Source: Paenibacillus protaetiae (lineage in GTDB: Bacteria; Bacillota; Bacilli; Paenibacillales; Paenibacillaceae). From it: DNA of 64,000 nt. The notes under the pieces were generated by a model. That model had not been told where the DNA came from, did no database searches, and worked only from the letters and a program-made list of their open reading frames with translations. This document shows, one piece after another, positions 16,873 through 25,240 of this stretch. The translations under genes were made by a program, and so were the position numbers. The first letter of the stretch is position 1. Every line of letters begins with the position of its first letter. The DNA lies in the NCBI RefSeq assembly GCF_004135365.1, contig NZ_CP035492.1, positions 1,736,001 through 1,800,000 on the forward strand, in the 5' to 3' direction.

Positions 16873-18396
16873 ATGAATGAACTGCTGACTTTCCTCCAGG
16901 TTGTTTTAAAACCTAATATCTCTTCGCCGACTGAAAACGATGACGTCCAGGTTTACAAATTAACTGGACGTCTTTCTCGTATGCATTACAATTTGTTTTT
17001 CACTGAATTGGAACATCTATTTTTACATTGTGCAGAAGCAAGCGCTTTGCGAATAACTATTTCTCATGATTTTGGTAATGACTCGATTAATACAGCTCAA
17101 GAAGCTCGGGCTTATGATCGTTCTTCACTTGGTGACGATACATACTTTGAATTTGTTTTGCGAAAGGTTGATTTACTAACCAATACGCAACATACTTATC
17201 TCTTCTTACTCGAAGACAGCCTCCTTTCTTTTCTAAATGTTCCATTTGAAAAGTTTGAAGAAGACATAAAAATCAACTGTAAAAAAGTAGTCACTTTTTT
17301 AATTGCGGATCAAGAGTACTGTTATGAAAATAGATTTTTTAAGTTTATTGGTATTAAACAAACAGGTCTGGCTGCATTACCTACGAATGTCGCCACAGAG
17401 TCACCGTCTCAACATGAGATTATTGATTCAAGACATCACTTGGTAAATTGGGAAGATGGACCAAAGTATTTAACGCCCAATCATTTTTATTTCTCAAGTT
17501 TATATGATGAAAAGCCATTAGAAATTGCATTGCGAAAAAGGCTTTTTCTGCTTTGCCTCTCTTATTTGTCCAATTACATTAACAACCAAGGAATTGCTAC
17601 TTTAAAAGGATTTCGAACGGTTCAGATTAACTCGTCAGTTTTCATTGTCAGTAAAGACCACATTGGTGCGTTATATGAAATATTCAAATGGACATATGAC
17701 GAAAGAGTCCATGATAAAATTGAAATTGTTAGGAACTTAGTCAGTATTCAGTTGGGTTCCGACGTGAACAGCAATGCTTTATTATTTTTACAAAACGCCT
17801 CCGATATCTTTAGTGCAGTGAAGAGCAATTACAACTTATTAATAAAAGATAATGTCGGATTGTTTTTTCAGGAACGCGGAAAAGCAGAAACCTATATAAC
17901 CGATATCAGCAACCAAGTAACAAAAGGAATTACCGATCTAATTGATTTTTCCTCAAAACAGTTGCTTGCCTTTTTTGCTGCGATCGTAGGTTCTTTTGCC
18001 GCATATACCGCTAATGATAATCAAACTATTGTTTTTATAGCTATTCTGCTTTTCGCTTTTTATTTGTTGCTCAGCTCCGGATATTACATGATCTACACCG
18101 TCCGGATTTTTAAAGGATGGGAGTCTGATTATGAACACCGAAAAAAGAATTGGCAAAGCATATTTACATCAGAAGAAATAAATAAAATCACATCAAATGA
18201 TGAGTTGTTTGGACAAAGGAAAAAGTTGTTTTATAAAAATTGGCGAATGTCTCTTTTCATCAATTTATTCCTACTGTTATTGTCTCTAGTGTCCCTTGTT
18301 TATTTAACAAATATCGTTGATTATTTCTTTCATCATAATAAAAAACTTGAAGAAATATGGAAACTTTTAAAAGAACTCTTTACTTCGAGCAAATGA
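16873..18396 (+). CDS. Membrane protein partner of the NA37-family gene
   Basis: A 507-residue protein. The first 340 or so residues are soluble, with no recognised domain (LSRMHYNLFFTELEHLFLHC; HTYLFLLEDSLLSFLNVPFE). The C-terminal third has three probable membrane segments: about 355-376 (LLAFFAAIVGSFAAY), 382-405 (TIVFIAILLFAFYLLLSSGY) and 456-480 (LFINLFLLLLSLVSLVYL), and a Lys-rich tail follows. A soluble sensor domain with a C-terminal membrane module is the layout of several membrane-damaging defence effectors, but I cannot name a family. It starts four bases after the NA37-family stop. Confidence 0.7.
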   Translation: MNELLTFLQVVLKPNISSPTENDDVQVYKLTGRLSRMHYNLFFTELEHLFLHCAEASALRITISHDFGNDSINTAQEARAYDRSSLGDDTYFEFVLRKVDLLTNTQHTYLFLLEDSLLSFLNVPFEKFEEDIKINCKKVVTFLIADQEYCYENRFFKFIGIKQTGLAALPTNVATESPSQHEIIDSRHHLVNWEDGPKYLTPNHFYFSSLYDEKPLEIALRKRLFLLCLSYLSNYINNQGIATLKGFRTVQINSSVFIVSKDHIGALYEIFKWTYDERVHDKIEIVRNLVSIQLGSDVNSNALLFLQNASDIFSAVKSNYNLLIKDNVGLFFQERGKAETYITDISNQVTKGITDLIDFSSKQLLAFFAAIVGSFAAYTANDNQTIVFIAILLFAFYLLLSSGYYMIYTVRIFKGWESDYEHRKKNWQSIFTSEEINKITSNDELFGQRKKLFYKNWRMSLFINLFLLLLSLVSLVYLTNIVDYFFHHNKKLEEIWKLLKELFTSSK

Positions 18397-18442
18397 TGGT
18401 TTGTATTTATTAACTTACAGAACTGGAAATGTGACACGAAGA

Positions 18443-18470
18443 AAAAGCCTTCACTCGAAGGCTTTTTTAT
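18443..18470 (+). terminator. Terminator of the NA37/membrane-protein operon
   Basis: AAAAGCCT and AGGCTTTT pair around TCACTCGA and end in Ts, 47 bases past the stop of the membrane-protein gene. Confidence 0.75.
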
Positions 18471-18527
18471 ATGAAATAATTGGGAGTACGCTCATAAACC
18501 GTAACTGATTGCCAGCGTAGTACATTA

Positions 18528-19001
18528 TTACATTTCTCGCATCTTCTCTTCAATCCAATCGACATCGGTCAACATTTCACAGTGGTCAAATTTGATTTTA
18601 AAATCTATCTCTTCTGCTTGCTCCTGACCAAGCTCAATTGCGTCAATTTGCTTTATTAAACGGATAATCAGCTTGCCACAATCCATGATAATCCGTCGTT
18701 TTTGACGAAACGAAGTTTCATCGAATTGATCGAAGACCATTTCGCAAACCGTGTTCCTCACTTGGCTTACATCGAAAGAACCAGGTATGAAATGAAGCGA
18801 TCCATTATTTCTTGTTTTATTAATGACCGAGACGACGAAGTTAAACTTCGTCGTGAAATAAGCGCCTACAAGCAAGTGGTATGCTGTTTGCTCATAGAAC
18901 CAAGCTTCTTGCATAACTATCGGCTCTCCAATGATCAACCCTTGGTTATCAAAAATCCGATTTTTCACTTCTGCTTGAATTTCGCTTAACGTCATTCGCA
19001 T
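18528..19001 (-). CDS. Hypothetical protein (157 aa)
   Basis: Unrecognised soluble protein of 157 residues, starting MRMTLSEIQAEVKNRIFDNQ. The middle is strand-rich (HLLVGAYFTTKFNFVVSVIN) and the C-terminus helical and acidic. The ATG at 19001 is chosen because AAGGAGG lies eight bases upstream; a longer frame starting at 19061 has no such site and runs through a hairpin. Confidence 0.6.
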   Translation of the reverse strand: MRMTLSEIQAEVKNRIFDNQGLIIGEPIVMQEAWFYEQTAYHLLVGAYFTTKFNFVVSVINKTRNNGSLHFIPGSFDVSQVRNTVCEMVFDQFDETSFRQKRRIIMDCGKLIIRLIKQIDAIELGQEQAEEIDFKIKFDHCEMLTDVDWIEEKMREM

Positions 19002-19028
19002 CGTAATTGCCTCCTTGGATAAACAGAA

Positions 19029-19076
19029 AAGCACCACAAACGAGGGGATTATTAATCCCACAAGTTTGCGGTGCTT
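19029..19076. repeat. Long hairpin between divergent cargo genes
   Basis: AAGCACCACAAAC (19029-19041) pairs with GTTTGCGGTGCTT (19064-19076), one mismatch, and GGATTATTAATCC forms the inner stem. The right arm read on the minus strand is AAGCACCGCAAAC, which occurs identically at 33541-33553. It lies upstream of the gene ending at 18528 and could be a leader structure or the leftover terminator of a lost gene. Confidence 0.55.
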
Positions 19077-19293
19077 CCGCTTTTAGATATGATTTGTTAT
19101 TAGAATAGCAGTTCTAACCAAAAACAGCAAATAAATCTTCCGTGCGCGATAACCATTCAAAGTGGTAAGAGAAAAAATATTCGTAGCAAAGTCATGCCCG
19201 AATTCGGCTGTATATCGCCGAATAGCGGCTTTGACAAGTCATATGCCCCATGTGATACGATCGTCTCCTACACCATACGAAGGAGTTGACAGA

Positions 19294-19512
19294 ATGAGTT
19301 CAAAGCAAGAAGCAGAAGTATCCAAACAGATCTACACGGTCGAGAGGCTTTTATGGGCAATCCAAGATGTTGTGACAGAGGAACAGCATGATATGGATTT
19401 CGAGACGTTACAGAGCGTTCTGGAGTCCATAACAGAGCGAGAGACGGAGCTTAGACAAGACCTGCACGATTTGCGTCAACAAACTACGAAAGACGGCTGC
19501 TTGAATGATTGA
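19294..19512 (+). CDS. Small helical protein (72 aa), tandem paralogue A
   Basis: A 72-residue acidic helical protein. It shares a spaced pattern with the next gene: IYTVERLLWAIQD here against IYTCEQIADVIFK there, both followed by EQ, a D-x-x-T position and a final LxDLxDLR stretch. AAGGAGTTGACAGA gives a good ribosome binding site for the ATG at 19294; earlier in-frame starts lack one. Function is unknown. Confidence 0.6.
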   Translation: MSSKQEAEVSKQIYTVERLLWAIQDVVTEEQHDMDFETLQSVLESITERETELRQDLHDLRQQTTKDGCLND

Positions 19513-19735
19513 TGACCTATTACGGGAAGAAGATTATTTGAAATCTGAAATTTACACCTGCGAACAAATAGCCGATGTCATTTTCAAAGCCATCCTACAA
19601 AGTGAACAAAACTTAGATCGGACCACAATTAAAAACATACTTACATACGTAAAGAGCAAGCATATGAATGCTCTAAGTGATCTTTATGATTTGAGAGTTG
19701 AAAAGCAATTTTTCATATTGAAGTCAGTTAATTGA
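19505..19735 (+). CDS. Small helical protein (76 aa), tandem paralogue B
   Basis: A 76-residue protein overlapping paralogue A by eight bases and resembling it along most of its length. The ends are LSDLYDLRVEKQ here and RQDLHDLRQQTT in A. Such coupled small paralogues often form heterodimers; I cannot assign a family. A strong terminator starts right after the stop. Confidence 0.55.
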   Translation: MIDDLLREEDYLKSEIYTCEQIADVIFKAILQSEQNLDRTTIKNILTYVKSKHMNALSDLYDLRVEKQFFILKSVN

Positions 19736-19778
19736 ACAAAGAACCTATCCTTTTTGTAATGGGATAGGTTCTTTGTTT
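19736..19778 (+). terminator. Terminator of the tandem paralogues
   Basis: ACAAAGAACCTATCC pairs with GGATAGGTTCTTTGT and is followed by TTTTA. It also touches the stop codon of the convergent gene at 19778 and may serve both. Confidence 0.85.
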
Positions 19779-20287
19779 TATGCGGATATTCCGCCCGTAC
19801 GAATTTCTTGCGCTAAACTTTTCATCTCTTTTAGCTTTTTAATCGAACGATACAACATAAATGGCGTTGCCACCACACCAATGACAATGGATACTACCAC
19901 TTTGATGATCCAAAATATAAAGTGTACGTTTGTTGTAGCGATGGTTCCTCCGGAATCCGTCTTGCTGCGCGCAAGATTCAGCAGTTGCCAGCCAAACGGT
20001 ATCGAACCGCCCTGGTAAGCTGCCCACAGTGAGGTGAGCAACTTCTTGCTGGTCACCATATCACTACTAGAGAGAATCCATTGGTAAAACAGGAATACCG
20101 CCACGAATAAAGCACTAGAGAGCACAAATGTGCCGATAATGCTTCTGGAATACGAAGCGTTAACCTTCACCACGCAATGTTCACATGATAAAAGCGCAAA
20201 GCGGTCAGCACATTCCCTGCATAAACTTCTGCCGCAATCACCACAAGTGGCAACTGCGTCGATGTGCGTATGTTTATGGCACTTCAA
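19778..20287 (-). CDS. B-box-type zinc-binding membrane protein
   Basis: A 169-residue protein. Its first 40 residues form a Cys/His-rich B-box-like zinc site (MKCHKHTHIDAVATCGDCGR, then CREC and CEHC). Two probable membrane segments follow at about 50-70 (IIGTFVLSSALFVAVFLFY) and 122-145 (FIFWIIKVVVSIVIGVVATP), with a basic cytosolic tail. Small bacterial B-box/membrane proteins are widespread in Firmicutes without a settled role. It is followed 15 bases upstream by the stalk-domain gene and is probably co-transcribed with it. Confidence 0.7.
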   Translation of the reverse strand: MKCHKHTHIDAVATCGDCGRSLCRECADRFALLSCEHCVVKVNASYSRSIIGTFVLSSALFVAVFLFYQWILSSSDMVTSKKLLTSLWAAYQGGSIPFGWQLLNLARSKTDSGGTIATTNVHFIFWIIKVVVSIVIGVVATPFMLYRSIKKLKEMKSLAQEIRTGGISA

Positions 20288-20302
20288 AGATATTCACCTC
20301 GC

Positions 20303-21037
20303 TTAGTTTATGAATTTGGCATCAAGGAGTCCTACATATGCCGAATTATAAGACGTGTTGTAAAACGGTTTTACTGTAAACTCAACTCTAAGTTTTAAAG
20401 CACCTTTTAAATCAGCGTCTACTTTAATTGGCTCTTGGATATCCGAAGCAATCGCTCCACTTGAATAGATGAGTTTATCATCTGCATAGAGTTTTAAATC
20501 GCCCACATTATCACTTTTTGGTTTTTTAGACCAATCTAAACTTGGTGCCAAATAGGCTTCAAATTTAGAGAATTGTCCATCTAAAATGTATTCATTTTTA
20601 ATGAACCCTTCTCCGTAAATACCGTTATATGTAGCATATCCATGAATAAATTTAGCGCCGGTATTGGTCTCGAATGTGGTTAGTGGTCCATCAAAGAAGT
20701 ACCCTGTGTCAGACGTATGTGTTTTCATGTCCTCCATGTAGGTAACGGTACCTTCTTTCTGCTTACCAACATAAATAGAGGTCGTCTTGCCATCGTAACC
20801 TACTTTTTTACTAAGCGATTCAGCAACAAAGCGTAGCGGAACATACGTCGTGCCTTTGTACGTAAACCCTTTTTGATCGTCTGGCGCTTTCTTTTCGACA
20901 CCGTCGAAGTAATACTTCAACGGCAAAAAGTTCACTTCGATCATTGCTAACGAAGATGCGGCGTAACCCACGCCGCTAAAAAACAAACTTCCTAACATAA
21001 ATGATGCGACCAAATGTCTTGCTTTAAATGTTTTCAT
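20303..21037 (-). CDS. Secreted stalk-domain protein (copper amine oxidase N-like) with NPCBM-like domain
   Basis: A 244-residue exported protein with a clear signal peptide (MKTFKARHLVASFMLGSLFF to about residue 28). The stalk domain (about 55-90) holds FTYKGTTYVPLRFVAESLSK, typical of the copper amine oxidase N-terminal-like domain common in Paenibacillus. The rest (about 100-244) resembles an NPCBM-like beta-sandwich (YATYNGIYGEGFIKNEYILD; KLRVEFTV), which may bind carbohydrate. The ATG at 21037 is preferred since it starts the signal peptide and follows a purine-rich AAAAGGGG. It is an unusual cargo gene with no obvious link to defence. Confidence 0.75.
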   Translation of the reverse strand: MKTFKARHLVASFMLGSLFFSGVGYAASSLAMIEVNFLPLKYYFDGVEKKAPDDQKGFTYKGTTYVPLRFVAESLSKKVGYDGKTTSIYVGKQKEGTVTYMEDMKTHTSDTGYFFDGPLTTFETNTGAKFIHGYATYNGIYGEGFIKNEYILDGQFSKFEAYLAPSLDWSKKPKSDNVGDLKLYADDKLIYSSGAIASDIQEPIKVDADLKGALKLRVEFTVKPFYNTSYNSAYVGLLDAKFIN

Positions 21038-21206
21038 TCCCCAATGCCCCTTTTTTTTACAAGTGTAATTTAGTTCTACAATCACACTCATAGGATTAAT
21101 TTACCATCCCATTATGCAACGAGTGTGATTCATACGTCAATATACACTTTTAGGATGATAGGCTTTCACATCATGCTTTCGTAAGCTTGGGGTAAGAGGT
21201 GATGGC

Positions 21207-21536
21207 ATGTCCTTGCAACGATTAGGCGAACGGATTCGAGCAATCCGTAAAGATAAGGGCTATTCACAAGAGCAGCTAGCTGAAAAAGCGAACACACACG
21301 TCAATTATGTGAGCGCTGTGGAGCGTGGCGAAAAAAATGTCACGTTTGAAAGCATTGAAAAAATAGCGGAAGCCTTGAACATTAGCTTTGCTGAGCTGTT
21401 TCGATTTGTCGATACCAACGGCAAAGAAGACGAAGTCGGTCAGCTCGTAAACGCGCTGTACAAATTGCCGCTTGCGGATCGACAGTTCGTCATCAATAAC
21501 GCGAAAACCCTCATGAAATGGAAACATAACAAATAA
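21207..21536 (+). CDS. XRE-family transcriptional regulator
   Basis: A 109-residue regulator with an N-terminal XRE helix-turn-helix (about 6-60: RLGERIRAIRKDKGYSQEQL, then VNYVSAVERGEKNVTFESIE) and a short C-terminal dimerisation helix (LYKLPLADRQFVINNAKTLM). It is divergent from the stalk-domain gene and may control it, as the intergenic stretch of 169 bases would hold both promoters. Its 3' end and terminator are duplicated at 23533-23610. Confidence 0.85.
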   Translation: MSLQRLGERIRAIRKDKGYSQEQLAEKANTHVNYVSAVERGEKNVTFESIEKIAEALNISFAELFRFVDTNGKEDEVGQLVNALYKLPLADRQFVINNAKTLMKWKHNK

Positions 21537-21573
21537 AGCTGTGCTCACATGAGCGCAGCTTTATTTGTTGATT
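21496..21573 (+). repeat. Direct repeat copy A: xre 3' end plus terminator
   Basis: These 78 bases match 23533-23610 at 68 positions, in the same orientation. They cover the last 13 codons of xre and its terminator hairpin (AAAGCTGTGCTC / GAGCGCAGCTTT). In this copy the xre frame is intact and ends TAA. Confidence 0.9.
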
Positions 21574-21912
21574 ATGATATTTTACTTTCATCCGATAATC
21601 CCCAATCGCTTTGCGAACGGAGAAAAATCGGATAAGAGGGACTCCAAAACGTCATTTTGTTATTTCGGAACTACCAATGCCATTTGTACCACAAAAGCAA
21701 GAAATACAGTGCGATTTTAATAATTTGTTTTAAGCGTTTTTTTAAAATAAACCTCCAAGACAAATTTTAAAAACCGCGTTTTTAATTTGATGCTGAACAT
21801 TTCACATTCTCCTCTACAGATGACGTTATAGAGGAGCCCTTTATCCTTAGTTCACATGTTAGCAGATAACTTTTGTCCAAAGCAAGGATGATTCATATCG
21901 GGACGCAGTTGT
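21574..21912. other. Intergenic stretch without a gene
   Basis: No supported gene here. It holds an imperfect hairpin near 21810-21835 (CCTCTACAGATGACGTTATAGAGG) and A+T-rich sequence that follows the convergent fluoride exporter gene. The hairpin is poorly placed for a clear terminator (about 75 bases past the stop at 21913, on the minus strand). Confidence 0.4.
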
Positions 21913-23250
21913 TTACAATTGCTTTTTGAAACCCTGCTCCTTTTCGACGGTTTTCCCAGTCTTAATAGATGCAAGTGTCGATTTATCAGGAATAGGATAC
22001 AGTTTCGATTTTGAAATTCCAATTTGCTGTGATGTGTAAATGCCTGTATGACCAGAAAACAAATAGCTTACAATGCAAGCCATAAACATGTAAATCATAC
22101 CTTCTGATCCGAAAAGTTCAATCCCCATAACAAAGCAGGCAATAGGTGTATTGGTAGCTCCACTAAAAACCGCAATCAAACCTAAACCGGCTAAAAATGG
22201 CGGCGAAAGATGAAGCAAATCTGCAAGTGAGTTACCCAAAGTAGCACCAATAACAAACAATGGCGTGACTTCTCCACCTTGAAAACCTGCACCAAGCGTC
22301 AAGGTGGTAAATAGCGTTTTCCATAAAAACGCTAGGCGTGAAACAGGCTCTTCAAATGACTGCTGCAGCAAGGGAATGCCAAGTCCTAGATAATCACGTG
22401 TACCGAAAATGAAAACAAGTGCAATAATGACAAGTCCACCAACAAAACCTTTTATCATTGGGTTTTTGAAGAGCTTCGTATACATTTTTTTAAGCCAATG
22501 CGTAAGTTCACTAAATAAAATGCTAGCTAATCCAAAGAGGATGGATGCAAAAATAACTTTGAGCACCACGGAAACAGAAAGAACTGGCACAGCTCCCATA
22601 TGGTAGTGAATATGGTGAATGCCCCAAGCGGTCGTAACCAGGTTGCCGACGAAACTGGCGATAAAGCATGGAATGATAGCCTGATAGCTGACGAGCCCAA
22701 TGGCAATAACCTCAAGACCAAAAATCGTTCCGGCAAGGGGCGTTCCAAATACAGATCCAAACCCGCTGCTGATACCACACATCAACAAAATTTTACGGTC
22801 GATGCCATCGACTTTAAACACTTTGCCGATCCATTCCGAAAAGCTGCCGCCCATTTGTACCGCAGTTCCTTCTCGACCTGCTGAGCCGCCAAATAAGTGG
22901 GTTAAAAACGTGCCCAAAAGCACAAGCGGAGCCATGCGAAAAGGAATACTCTCTTGCCCATCTTGAATCTGCTCTAAAATCAGATTATTACCTTTACCGG
23001 CATTTTTGCCGAATTTTAAGTATAAATAGCTCATGAAAGCCCCGCCGATTGGCAATAGGTACAGCAGCCAAGAATACGCCATTCGTTTATTGGTTGCAAA
23101 ATCGAGGCTTGCTAAAAATAATGCGGAAGATGAGCCAGATAAAATACCTATAATGCCACCGTAGAATATCCATTTGAATAGTGAGCCAACTAAAGCAACA
23201 TGCAATGTTTTTTCGGCATAATGAAATGCCACGTCTTTAAGCTTTTTCAA
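21913..23250 (-). CDS. eriC: CLC-F type fluoride/proton antiporter
   Basis: A 446-residue CLC-family transporter with about ten membrane segments. It carries the fluoride-clade marks: GKGNNLI (N88-N89) in place of the GSGIP chloride motif, and GREGT (E127) with the gating Glu. Later segments include GLGLIAVFSGATNTPIACFV. CLC-F proteins export fluoride in exchange for protons. A fluoride riboswitch lies just upstream, which independently supports the substrate. The TTG at 23250 follows GGGAGAG by eight bases and is preferred; an in-frame TTG at 23298 lies in the riboswitch terminator tract. The gene is flanked by 78-bp direct repeats, suggesting separate acquisition. Confidence 0.93.
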   Translation of the reverse strand: MKKLKDVAFHYAEKTLHVALVGSLFKWIFYGGIIGILSGSSSALFLASLDFATNKRMAYSWLLYLLPIGGAFMSYLYLKFGKNAGKGNNLILEQIQDGQESIPFRMAPLVLLGTFLTHLFGGSAGREGTAVQMGGSFSEWIGKVFKVDGIDRKILLMCGISSGFGSVFGTPLAGTIFGLEVIAIGLVSYQAIIPCFIASFVGNLVTTAWGIHHIHYHMGAVPVLSVSVVLKVIFASILFGLASILFSELTHWLKKMYTKLFKNPMIKGFVGGLVIIALVFIFGTRDYLGLGIPLLQQSFEEPVSRLAFLWKTLFTTLTLGAGFQGGEVTPLFVIGATLGNSLADLLHLSPPFLAGLGLIAVFSGATNTPIACFVMGIELFGSEGMIYMFMACIVSYLFSGHTGIYTSQQIGISKSKLYPIPDKSTLASIKTGKTVEKEQGFKKQL

Positions 23251-23295
23251 TGTTTTCTCTCCCTTATCAATTGACTTATTATGTGAAATTCTGGA

Positions 23296-23380
23296 CAAAA
23301 AAATAGACTCCTACCAGTGCAAAGTTCTCACTGGTAGGAGTCATTAGCCCAGAAGGGCGGTTATGGCGAACTCCATCGCC
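23296..23380 (-). promoter_or_regulatory. Fluoride riboswitch (crcB motif) with intrinsic terminator
   Basis: Read on the minus strand from 23380, GGCGATGGAGTTCGCC is followed by ATAACCGCC, a short stem and GCTAATGACTCCTACC. These are the conserved blocks of the fluoride aptamer. The aptamer's last bases (GACTCCTACC) also form the left arm of a perfect terminator stem (23306-23342) followed by a T run (23297-23303). Fluoride binding should therefore prevent termination and switch on the antiporter gene. Confidence 0.95.
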
Positions 23381-23532
23381 TTATTCACATAAATACATAT
23401 TTACATGAAGTATTACCGGAAGTCAATAAAAATTAAAACTATTTTGCGATCACGATTGTTTTGTTACAAATCCTCTAGTAACAAGAATCTTCATTTCTTC
23501 ATGTTTGAGAACTCTCCCTGGGTAGCTTTTCC

Positions 23533-23610
23533 ATAATGCTAAAACACTCATGAAATAGAAAATTAACAAATAAAGCTGTGTTCACACGAACACAGCTTTA
23601 TTTGTTGATT
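23533..23610 (+). repeat. Direct repeat copy B: decayed xre 3' end plus terminator
   Basis: Matches 21496-21573 at 68 of 78 positions. The coding remnant now contains an early TAG, so it is not a gene. The terminator is kept with compensating changes (AAAGCTGTGTTC / GAACACAGCTTT): where copy A has G-C or G-T pairs, copy B has A-T pairs. The two copies bracket the fluoride cassette about 2 kb apart. Confidence 0.9.
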
Positions 23611-23645
23611 TCGTCCGTAATCTTTTCTGTGCCTTACAATCAAAT

Positions 23646-24080
23646 TCAACCAACGCTGTTCATTAAACGATTACCTATTTCCATAAACTTCTGGTTGCTA
23701 TCAGTTGTATAATCTTCAGAAATTAAAACTAATTTCTCATTATTTAGAATGGACAATGAATAATATATTTTTTGAAATTGAAATCCAATAAAGTCTCTTC
23801 CGTAGTTGGATAAATTACACTCAACACCAATAATGTCCTTCAAATTTATACGTTTCAATGACACGCAATTATTAGGCTTATCATTGATTATAAATTCTCC
23901 CTTCATCAACCCTTTTGAATCCAGCGACAGAAAACAGAAACCTGTATGCGCCTTATTCATTTTTGCCAAGAATCCTTCACTATTGAAGTTGTTTAAACCA
24001 GTAGCCTGAAGGATTTGGTTGCCTTCATTATAACTTTTTAACCAGCGCAAAAGATCAGCATAATTCTCGGGGATAAACAA
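23646..24080 (-). CDS. Hypothetical partner of the SEFIR gene (144 aa)
   Basis: I do not recognise this protein of about 144 residues. It starts FIPENYADLLRWLKSYNEGN after the first residue, has a strand-rich middle (HTGFCFLSLDSKGLMKGEFI) and a helical end. A TTG at 24080 has AAAGGG eight bases upstream; a GTG at 24089 sits directly on that site. It follows the SEFIR-domain gene by about 20 bases and is probably co-expressed, so it may be its regulator or immunity partner. Confidence 0.6.
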   Translation of the reverse strand: MFIPENYADLLRWLKSYNEGNQILQATGLNNFNSEGFLAKMNKAHTGFCFLSLDSKGLMKGEFIINDKPNNCVSLKRINLKDIIGVECNLSNYGRDFIGFQFQKIYYSLSILNNEKLVLISEDYTTDSNQKFMEIGNRLMNSVG

Positions 24081-24098
24081 ATTATTCACCCTTTCAAA

Positions 24099-25094
24099 TC
24101 ATAATTTAAATGAGTATGCCAACGAAGATGTCCAAATTGACCTAACAATTTTTTCAGGCGTCATGGATTCGTCTTTTGTTGAAAAACTTAGTGTCATCTT
24201 AAGTGCCATCTGGTTATGTTGGCTAACATCTACACTAATAATTTCGTTCATTGAATTGTCCGATCTCACACTTATATGGTTACCATAGCTCAGACAAATC
24301 GAATTTGTATTATAACCTAATCCACCAACCCAAATTTTCACACCTGACACTTGGTTCCCATTCAAATATAGAAGGAATACCCTCTTTTGGTTATCAATTT
24401 GCTCACTGCTAAATTCAAATCCAGAAGTCTTCCTACTCATTTGTTCGAAGAGTTCTTCAAATAATCTGCAAATTTCAATAAAGCTACCATTAATGAATTT
24501 CTTTTTAGCGAGATCGCTTATCTTGTTAGCACTAGGTAAATCCAAATCATCAAAAACACTTTTATAAGTCGATACTTCTTGAACCTGAGTATTATCCGGG
24601 AGCATGACACCGAAATCAGGAATATTACCTAATCGCGCTTTTTCAAATTTTCCTTTCTTATAAATACGACGAATCAGTTCATCTAACTTTTGCTTATATT
24701 CCACATCATTACTAAAATTAATAGCATAGTAATCACGTAAATGATACGGAAAACCTGCTGCATAGTCCCCTTCTCGCATTACGAATATAAATTTATCAGG
24801 TTCGGTTCTTAGAGCAGGCAATGACAACATAGTTTCAAATCCAACTCCGCCTTGGAAATCATCTGCTTTCTGAGCATAAGAACTTGTAAGTACTACAATA
24901 ACGTAATCATTATCCCGTATTGCATTAATCATCATCTTATTTAAATTTACCGTTTTTTCTTGTACTTCAAATTGATCACAAGTTGCATCTACTCCACCTT
25001 GTGATCGCAAATCATTTACAAGATTTCTGATCCATTCCTCATGAGCAGGTCCGTCCCAACTGTAGCTAATGAAGGCGGTATATCTCTTGTCCAA
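24099..25094 (-). CDS. SEFIR/TIR-type domain protein
   Basis: A 331-residue protein. The N-terminal SEFIR (TIR-related) domain covers about residues 1-150: TAFISYSWDGPAHEEWIRNL, then CDQFEV, NDYVIVVLTSSYAQKADDF and GGVGFETML. The Glu at about 87 sits where TIR NADases have their catalytic Glu. The C-terminal half (about 200-331) is strand-rich and unrecognised (VFLLYLNGNQVSGVKIWVGG). Bacterial TIR and SEFIR proteins act in antiphage signalling or NAD depletion; this role is inferred here from family and context. The TTG start has GGGG at good spacing. The gene behind it probably belongs to the same unit. Confidence 0.8.
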   Translation of the reverse strand: MDKRYTAFISYSWDGPAHEEWIRNLVNDLRSQGGVDATCDQFEVQEKTVNLNKMMINAIRDNDYVIVVLTSSYAQKADDFQGGVGFETMLSLPALRTEPDKFIFVMREGDYAAGFPYHLRDYYAINFSNDVEYKQKLDELIRRIYKKGKFEKARLGNIPDFGVMLPDNTQVQEVSTYKSVFDDLDLPSANKISDLAKKKFINGSFIEICRLFEELFEQMSRKTSGFEFSSEQIDNQKRVFLLYLNGNQVSGVKIWVGGLGYNTNSICLSYGNHISVRSDNSMNEIISVDVSQHNQMALKMTLSFSTKDESMTPEKIVRSIWTSSLAYSFKL

Positions 25095-25240
25095 TTTTCT
25101 CGCCCCTTAAATTTAATAATCCTTTTGCGATTATAGAACATAAGTTCCCTATCGACAAGGCAGATTCAATATTCAATGATAAATGTTTATAAAAACAAAA
25201 AGCAATAAGAGGGTTTCTCACAGCCTATACTACATCTTTT

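Noticed and set aside
23251-23298. Longer N-terminus for the fluoride exporter from the TTG at 23298
   Set aside because: That codon lies in the T run of the riboswitch terminator; the TTG at 23250 has a proper ribosome binding site.
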